DNA of 48,871 nt from Rhodobium orientis. GTDB lineage: Bacteria > Pseudomonadota > Alphaproteobacteria > Rhizobiales > Rhodobiaceae. Shown here piece after piece: positions 43,644-48,871 of this stretch (positions within the stretch are counted from its first letter, which is position 1; each line of letters begins with the position of its first letter). The notes beneath the pieces were generated by a model, which had not been told where the DNA came from, searched no databases, and worked only from the letters and a program-made list of their open reading frames with translations. Location: positions 1 to 48,871 of the forward strand of contig NZ_NPEV01000043.1 in the NCBI RefSeq assembly GCF_003258835.1, in the 5' to 3' direction. Both the position numbers and the translations under genes were made by a program.

Positions 43644-46631
43644 CTACCCCTCTTCCGGCCTTATCACAGGCCCGACGAGGTGTTCGAAGACGCTCCTGAC
43701 TTCCGCTTCCGTTTCCCTCAAGTGCACTTCCAGCCTTGCGAACTCCGGCAGGCCCGCCGCCTTGGCCAGCACCTCCTTCAGCCCGAGCGGCGCGTCTTCC
43801 GCCTTGAACGGACCGGAAATGGCGAGCCGCAGGATCTGGGTCAGGTCCTGGTAGAGGGTGATCGCCGGGATCAGCACTTCCGCATCGCCGGCGCCCAGCA
43901 CTCCGGCACGAAGCGCGTTCTTCAACGCCGTCAGCGTGTTGCGGGCAAGGATCTCCGGGTGCGTTCGCCCGAAGGCGAGCTGCAGGTACTGGGCGATGAA
44001 CTCGATGTCGACGAGGCCGCCGGCGACCTGCTTGATGTCCCAGGGATCGTTCGTGCCCTTTTCCTTCTCGATGCGAAAGCGCATGGCGGCGACCTCGGCG
44101 GCGAGCATTGCCGGATCGCGCTCGCGCACCAGCACCTCATCGATGCAGGACCGCACCCGGTCGCCGAACGCGGTGTCGCCGCCGATGACGGCGGCGCGGG
44201 TCAACGCCATGTGTTCCCAGGTCCAGGCGTCCTTGGCCTGGTAGCGTTCGAAGGCCGCGACGTGGGTGGCGAGCGGCCCCGCATTGCCGGAGGGCCTGAG
44301 CCGCATGTCGACCTCGTAGAGGGTGCCTTCCGGCGTCGGCGCGGAAAGCGCCGCGATCAGCCGCTGGGTCAGCCTTGCGTAGTACTGGCTCGGCGCCAGC
44401 CCGCGGCGGCCGTCCGATTCCCTGGTGTCCCCGTCGATGTCGTAGAGCAGCATCAGGTCGAGGTCGGAGGCCGCCGTCATCTCGCTGCCGCCGAGCTTGC
44501 CGAGCGCCAGCAGCGCGACCCTGGCGCCCGAAAAGGTACCGTGGGCGCGCTCGATCTCGGCCGTCGCCTCCGCAAGCAGCGTGCGCACCAGGACGCCCGC
44601 AAGAGTGGCGAAGGCATCGCCGGCCTGGCTGGCCGACAGGGTCCCCGTCAGGACCCGGACGCCGATCAGGAACATCTGCTCCTGGCCGATGATGCGCGCA
44701 CGGTTGAGCCTTTCCTCGTAGTCGCCCGCCTCGGCGAGGAAGTCAGTGACGCGCCCGGCGATCTCCTTGCCGCTCGGCACGGTGCCGAAAAAGGCCGGGT
44801 CGAGGACGGCGCCGAGCACCCGCGGGCGCCGGGCGATGGTCTGGCCGAGGCGCGGCGCGGCACCGAGGATGATCGCCATCAGGCCGAGCATGTTCGGATT
44901 CGAATGCAGCATGGAGAAGAGCTGCACTCCGGCCGGCAGGCGCGAGACCATCTCGTCGAAGGCGCGGAACGCGGCGTCGGCGTTTTCCGTTGCCGCCAGG
45001 GCCTCCAGGAGCGCCGGCGTCAATTCAGTGAGTGCCTCGCGAGCGCGGGTGGAGCGCATCGCCGGATAGCGGCCGTAATGCCAGGCGCGGATCGCGCGGA
45101 TCACCTCGCGCGGCTGCTTGAAGCCGATGCCGGCGAGCGTCTCGAGCGTCCCCGGATCGTCGTCGTCGCCGGTGAAGACGAGGTTGCCGAGGCTGCCGGA
45201 AAGCTGCTGCTCGGCCTCGAAGAGTTCTGCATAGTGGCCGCGCACGGTCTCAAGGTGATGGCGCAGGTCGCGCGCAAAGGCATCGAGGTCGGCGTAGCCG
45301 GAAAGCCGGACGACGCGCATCAGGGCGCCCTCCTCCTCCGGCAGGAGCTGTGTCTGCTCGTCATTGACCATCTGGATGCGGTGTTCGACGCGGCGCAGGA
45401 ACGTGTAGGCCGCGGCGAGTTCGTCTCGGGTCGAGGCATCGACCCAGCCGAGATGGACCAGCTCGTCGAGCATCTCCAGCGTGCGCTTGCCGCGCAGCGA
45501 CATGTTGCGGCCGCCGGCGATCAATTGCTGGGTCTGGACGAAGAACTCCACCTCGCGGATGCCGCCATGGCCGACCTTGACGTTGTGGCCGGCAACGCCG
45601 ATGGCGGCGAAGCCCTTGTGGGCGTGGATCTGGCGCTTGATCGACTGGATGTCGGCGATCGCCGCATAGTCGAGATATTTGCGCCAGATGAAGGGGGCGA
45701 TCTCGGCCAGGAAGCCGTCGCCGGCCACCCTGTCGCCGGCCGCGGCGCGCGCCTTGATGAGGGCGGCGCGCTCCCAGTTCTGGCCCATGGACTCGTAATA
45801 GGTGAGCGCCGCCGGCAGGGAGATGGCGACCGGGGTGGCGCCGGGATCGGGGCGGAGCCTGAGGTCGACGCGGAAGACGTAGCCGTCGGCCGTCCTCTCC
45901 TGCATGATCTTCACCAGCCGCTTGGTCAGGCGGACGAAGAAGGTGGCGGCGTCGGAGCGGTCCTTCAGCGGCGCGCGGTCGGCGGCGTAGAGGATGATGA
46001 GGTCGATGTCGCTGGAATAGTTGAGCTCGCGGGCGCCGTGCTTGCCCATGGCCAGCACCACATAGCCGCAGCCGGCCTCCGGATCGTCCTCGTTCAGCCC
46101 CTCGACCTTGCCCTGGCGGGCGTAGTCGCGAAACAGGAAGCGGACGGTGGCCTTGAGCGCCGCATCGGCGATGTCGCTGAGGGCGCGGGTGACCTCCACG
46201 ACCGACCAGGCGCCGCCGAGATCGGCAACGGCGATGGCAAGCGCGGCCTTCGCCTTGATCCGGCGCAGCCGCGCCATCAGCGAGGCTTCGTCCTCCACGG
46301 GCGCCAGCGCCTCGTCGACGAGGCCGGCGATGAAGCCCGCCGGCTCGGCCGCAAGGATCACGCCAAGGGATGCGGGATCCTTGAGGGTGATGTCGCGGAG
46401 ATAGGGGGCGTTGGAAAAGACGGCGCCGAGGAAGGTGGCAAGGGCGGGCTCGGATTCGATCAGACCGATAACGGCCTCGCCGCCATCGGCGGCTCCCGCC
46501 CGGGCACGGAGGTCGGCGACGAGGCCCTCGGCGACCTCGGCATCGGCCGGCGGGACGGTCGCAGCGATGCGCCCGGCAAGCGGGCCGCCGTCCCTCGGCG
46601 TCTCGTTTCCTGTCGCGCCCGTGTCGGCCAT
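43644..46631 (-). CDS. glnE: Bifunctional glutamine synthetase adenylyltransferase/adenylyl-removing enzyme
   Basis: The 995-residue protein has the two-headed GlnE layout. The N-terminal adenylyl-removing half carries GKHGARELNYSSDIDLIILYA at about residues 197-217. The C-terminal adenylyl-transferring half carries LGKLGGSEMTAASDLDLMLLYD at about 705-726. Both G-S/E...SD(I/L)DL nucleotidyltransferase motifs are intact, so both reactions are expected. GlnE switches glutamine synthetase off and on in response to PII protein and glutamine. It is convergent with the PAS kinase gene (30 bases between stops) and lies downstream of the two-component pair on the same strand, 51 bases after the kinase stop. 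Confidence 0.96.
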   Translation of the reverse strand: MADTGATGNETPRDGGPLAGRIAATVPPADAEVAEGLVADLRARAGAADGGEAVIGLIESEPALATFLGAVFSNAPYLRDITLKDPASLGVILAAEPAGFIAGLVDEALAPVEDEASLMARLRRIKAKAALAIAVADLGGAWSVVEVTRALSDIADAALKATVRFLFRDYARQGKVEGLNEDDPEAGCGYVVLAMGKHGARELNYSSDIDLIILYAADRAPLKDRSDAATFFVRLTKRLVKIMQERTADGYVFRVDLRLRPDPGATPVAISLPAALTYYESMGQNWERAALIKARAAAGDRVAGDGFLAEIAPFIWRKYLDYAAIADIQSIKRQIHAHKGFAAIGVAGHNVKVGHGGIREVEFFVQTQQLIAGGRNMSLRGKRTLEMLDELVHLGWVDASTRDELAAAYTFLRRVEHRIQMVNDEQTQLLPEEEGALMRVVRLSGYADLDAFARDLRHHLETVRGHYAELFEAEQQLSGSLGNLVFTGDDDDPGTLETLAGIGFKQPREVIRAIRAWHYGRYPAMRSTRAREALTELTPALLEALAATENADAAFRAFDEMVSRLPAGVQLFSMLHSNPNMLGLMAIILGAAPRLGQTIARRPRVLGAVLDPAFFGTVPSGKEIAGRVTDFLAEAGDYEERLNRARIIGQEQMFLIGVRVLTGTLSASQAGDAFATLAGVLVRTLLAEATAEIERAHGTFSGARVALLALGKLGGSEMTAASDLDLMLLYDIDGDTRESDGRRGLAPSQYYARLTQRLIAALSAPTPEGTLYEVDMRLRPSGNAGPLATHVAAFERYQAKDAWTWEHMALTRAAVIGGDTAFGDRVRSCIDEVLVRERDPAMLAAEVAAMRFRIEKEKGTNDPWDIKQVAGGLVDIEFIAQYLQLAFGRTHPEILARNTLTALKNALRAGVLGAGDAEVLIPAITLYQDLTQILRLAISGPFKAEDAPLGLKEVLAKAAGLPEFARLEVHLRETEAEVRSVFEHLVGPVIRPEEG

Positions 46632-46682
46632 GGCCGCATCTCCCTGGCATTTTTTCCGGCCGGGGCAGGCAATGGCCGCGGC

Positions 46683-48107
46683 CTATTTTGCCGGAAACCT
46701 CAATGTGGAGACGAGGCCCGGATGGTTGTCGGCGAAATCGAGGTCGCCGTTATGCATCCGCGCGACGGCCTGCACAAGGCTGAGGCCGAGGCCGGAGCCC
46801 GGCGCGTTGCGGCTGGCCTCCAGGCGCACGAAGCGCTGGCGGACCTTTTCGCGGTCGCCTTCGGGAATGCCGGGGCCGCGATCGGCGACGGCGGCGACCA
46901 CGGTCGACCCCTCGCGGCCGACCTTCAACGAAATCCGGTTGCGGTCCTCGCCTTCTGCGGCGGCCTCGTCGCCCCCCTCCTCCAGCGGCCGGCCGTATTT
47001 CAGCGCGTTATCGATGAGGTTGGCGAGCGCCTGGGCGATCAGTTCGCGGTTGCCGTGGACCTTTGCCGGGCCGGCGATATCGACGGCAAAGCGCGTGCCG
47101 GCGTCCTCGGCGACAGGCTCGTACATTTCGGCGACCTCCGCGGCGATCTCGGCAATGTCGATGTCGGACATGACGACACCGGAGGAACTGGCCTCGACCC
47201 GGGCAATGGCCAGGAGGGCATCGAAGGTGCGGATGAGCTGGTCGGAATCCTCGATCACCTGTTCCAGCACATCGCGGGTATCGGTCTCGTCGATGGGCTC
47301 GCGCAGCGCCGTCTCGACCCGGTTCCGGAGCCGCGTCAACGGCGTCTTCAGGTCGTGGGCGATGTTGTCGGAGACCTCTTTGAGGCCGACCATCAACTGC
47401 TCGATGCGGCCGAGCATGGCGTTGAGGCTCTCCGCCAGCCGGTCGAACTCGTCGCCGGTGCCGGTGATCTGCAGGCGCCCGGACAGGTCGCCGGACATGA
47501 TCTGCTTGCTGGTCTCCGATACGGAATCGATGCGCTTCAGGACCCGCCGGTTGACGAAGAACCACGACAGGAGGCCGAGCGCGATCATGACGACGATGGT
47601 GATCCGGAAGGCCTGGCGGATGACGTCGCGGAACTGCTCGCGCTCGCCGATATCGCGGCCGACGAGAAGCCGGAAGCCGCTCGGCAGTTCCACCACCTTG
47701 ACCAGCGCCAACTGGTCGCCGACCTCGTTTCCGGTGCCGTCGAAGCGGGCATAGCGCAACCGCTGGGGCCTTGCATCGGGATCGGCGAGCACGGCTGCCG
47801 GAACGCTCGCAACGTTGCCGGCAATGGCGTTGCCGCTGAAGTCGGTGACCAGGAACAGGGAGGCGCCGGGGCGGCGCGACAGGTGGTCGACGAAACGCAC
47901 GACGCGGCCGATGCCGCCGCGCTCGTATTGCCGGACCAGATCGCCGATCTCCTCGTCGATGGTCTCGTTGAGCTGGCGGCCCAGCACCTCGGAGGTGTTG
48001 TGGGCGATGTAGATGATGATGAACACGGCCAGCGCCGCGAACACCACCAGGTAGATCGCCGACAGCTTGAAGGCCGTGGTGCGGAAGAGCTTACCGAGCG
48101 CCGTCAC
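46683..48107 (-). CDS. Two-component sensor histidine kinase with HAMP domain
   Basis: The 474-residue protein has two membrane helices (about 15-35 and 165-190) around a periplasmic sensor of some 130 residues, then a HAMP linker. The dimerisation domain has H251 in DNIAHDLKTPLTRLRNRVE. ATPase boxes are NLIDNALKYG, DRGPGIP and GSGLGLSLVQAV. The start is a GTG at 48107, inside the response-regulator gene, giving a 17-base overlap and translational coupling. The pair resembles the kinase/regulator set found next to glnE in other rhizobia; I recall similarity to FeuQ-like kinases but cannot confirm it. The signal sensed is unknown. Confidence 0.93.
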   Translation of the reverse strand: MTALGKLFRTTAFKLSAIYLVVFAALAVFIIIYIAHNTSEVLGRQLNETIDEEIGDLVRQYERGGIGRVVRFVDHLSRRPGASLFLVTDFSGNAIAGNVASVPAAVLADPDARPQRLRYARFDGTGNEVGDQLALVKVVELPSGFRLLVGRDIGEREQFRDVIRQAFRITIVVMIALGLLSWFFVNRRVLKRIDSVSETSKQIMSGDLSGRLQITGTGDEFDRLAESLNAMLGRIEQLMVGLKEVSDNIAHDLKTPLTRLRNRVETALREPIDETDTRDVLEQVIEDSDQLIRTFDALLAIARVEASSSGVVMSDIDIAEIAAEVAEMYEPVAEDAGTRFAVDIAGPAKVHGNRELIAQALANLIDNALKYGRPLEEGGDEAAAEGEDRNRISLKVGREGSTVVAAVADRGPGIPEGDREKVRQRFVRLEASRNAPGSGLGLSLVQAVARMHNGDLDFADNHPGLVSTLRFPAK

Positions 48108-48771
48108 GGATCACATATCCCGCGCCGCGCACGGTCTGGATCAGGGGCGTCTCGAAGCCCTTGTCGATCTTGCCGCGAAGGCGCGACATGTGCACGTCGA
48201 TCACATTGGTCTGGGGATCGAAATGGTACTCCCAGACGTTTTCCAGGAGCATGGTCCGGGTGACCACCTGGCCGGCGTTCTTCATCAGATATTCCAGGAG
48301 GCGGAACTCGCGCGGCTGCAGGGTGATCTCCTGGCCGCTGCGGCGCACGGTGTGGGAGAGCCGGTCGAGCTCCAGGTCGCCGACCTTGTAGAGCACCTCG
48401 GCGTGCTCCGGCTTCTGGCGCCGGTTCAGCGCCTCGACCCGGGCGAGCAGTTCGGAAAAGGCATAGGGCTTGGCGAGGTAGTCGTCGCCGCCGGCGCGCA
48501 GGCCGGTGACGCGGTCGTCGACCTGGCCGAGGGCGGACAGGATCAGCACCGGGGTGCGGTCGCCGGAGCGGCGCAATTCGGAGACGATCGACAGGCCGTC
48601 GCGCTTGGGCAGCATGCGGTCGACGACGAGCACGTCATAGCTGCCGGTCGCCGCCATCTGCCAGCCGGTGTCGCCGTCCAGCGCATGGTCGGCGACGTGG
48701 CCGGCCTCGTTGAGGGCCTTGCCGAGATAGACCGCCGCTTCGCGGTCGTCTTCGATCACCAGAATCCGCAT
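48091..48771 (-). CDS. OmpR/PhoB-family response regulator
   Basis: The 226-residue protein has a receiver domain (acidic pocket E7-D9, phosphoacceptor D51 in VVDRMLP, conserved Lys in LAKPYAF) and a winged-helix DNA-binding domain (about 128-223; LQPREFRLLEYLMKNAG, VIDVHMSRLRGKID, TVRGAGYVI). It is the partner of the kinase whose GTG start lies within its 3' end. The ATG at 48771 directly begins the receiver; a GTG at 48780 is an alternative. No ribosome binding site is evident, and a TATAGT hexamer lies only 8 bases upstream of the ATG, so the mRNA may be nearly leaderless. Confidence 0.94.
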   Translation of the reverse strand: MRILVIEDDREAAVYLGKALNEAGHVADHALDGDTGWQMAATGSYDVLVVDRMLPKRDGLSIVSELRRSGDRTPVLILSALGQVDDRVTGLRAGGDDYLAKPYAFSELLARVEALNRRQKPEHAEVLYKVGDLELDRLSHTVRRSGQEITLQPREFRLLEYLMKNAGQVVTRTMLLENVWEYHFDPQTNVIDVHMSRLRGKIDKGFETPLIQTVRGAGYVIRDGAR

Positions 48772-48816
48772 GGGGCGCACTATACAAACAAACCGGACGG
48801 CGCGGGAAAGGCTAAA

Positions 48817-48839
48817 GGGACGCGCAAGTCGCGCGTCCC
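48817..48839 (-). terminator. Hairpin, probable terminator of a minus-strand gene beyond the window
   Basis: GGGACGCGC (48817-48825) pairs with GCGCGTCCC (48831-48839) in a perfect 9-bp stem with a 5-base loop. Read on the minus strand the stem is followed by TTTAGCC. It lies upstream of the response-regulator gene and likely ends transcription of a gene located past base 48871. Confidence 0.5.
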
Positions 48840-48871
48840 CTGAAAAGGGCCGGGACGGCAGGCCGGATGGC

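Noticed and set aside
43680-48263. A very long plus-strand open frame (over 1500 codons) opposite glnE and the kinase genes
   Set aside because: It is antisense to well-recognised genes, has a His/Arg/Gly/Asp-heavy composition typical of mirrored GC-rich codons, and matches no family. Similar antisense frames opposite trpE(G), the phosphoketolase, the ABC protein and pepN were dropped for the same reason.
1-48871. CRISPR arrays, tRNA, rRNA genes or a replication origin
   Set aside because: No regularly spaced repeats, cloverleaf-like genes, rRNA stretches or iteron/DnaA-box clusters were seen by eye; a covariance-model scan was not possible.

Overview
The window is high-GC DNA, about two thirds G+C by eye, densely coding on both strands and almost free of mobile elements. 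It looks like a chromosomal segment of an alphaproteobacterium, most likely Hyphomicrobiales (Rhizobiales) or a close relative. The best evidence is a tryptophan leader peptide with three tandem Trp codons and an attenuator hairpin in front of a fused anthranilate synthase TrpE(G). Other pointers are glnE beside an OmpR-type two-component pair, a FliK-like/FlhB-tail pair, and many small secreted proteins of rhizobial style. Genus and species cannot be fixed from the sequence alone.

Layout. 1-1000: the edge of a transposase/integrase-like gene, half of a palindromic repeat, and an orphan NapC/NirT-type tetraheme cytochrome. 1039-2666: an amidase with its small partner (AtzE/AtzG type). 2869-5203: trpL leader, attenuator and trpE(G). 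5770-8157: a phosphoketolase with a terminator. 8696-9106: a small secreted protein with a von Hippel-Lindau beta-domain fold signature. 9155-12624, minus strand: a DUF4396 membrane protein, a secreted coiled-coil protein, a short-chain dehydrogenase and a membrane class III cyclase. 12832-15083: a FliK-like protein and an FlhB C-terminal-like protein, overlapping.

15059-24863 is the most unusual part. A minus-strand operon (an ABC exporter-like protein with degenerate ATPase motifs and an insertion of nearly 300 residues, a stand-alone cyclic-nucleotide-binding protein, and an MBL-fold hydrolase) is divergent from five plus-strand genes: two MurG-like glycosyltransferases, two GT4 glycosyltransferases and a CE4-like deacetylase. 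Together they look like a compact glycan synthesis and export locus of a type I do not recognise as a named system. A full palindromic repeat separates it from an O-methyltransferase.

25754-31770 is a five-component Opp/Dpp-type importer in four genes (two permeases, binding protein, tandem ATPase), followed by a Cys/Arg-rich secreted protein and a second membrane cyclase with sensor and HAMP domains. 34440-38098 holds a class III CoA-transferase, a GFA/CENP-V-fold protein, a LysE-type exporter and glutaryl-CoA dehydrogenase, together suggesting lysine/glutarate breakdown. 38368-48771 holds aminopeptidase N, a PAS sensor kinase, glnE, and an OmpR-type kinase/regulator pair. I saw no rRNA, tRNA or CRISPR array.
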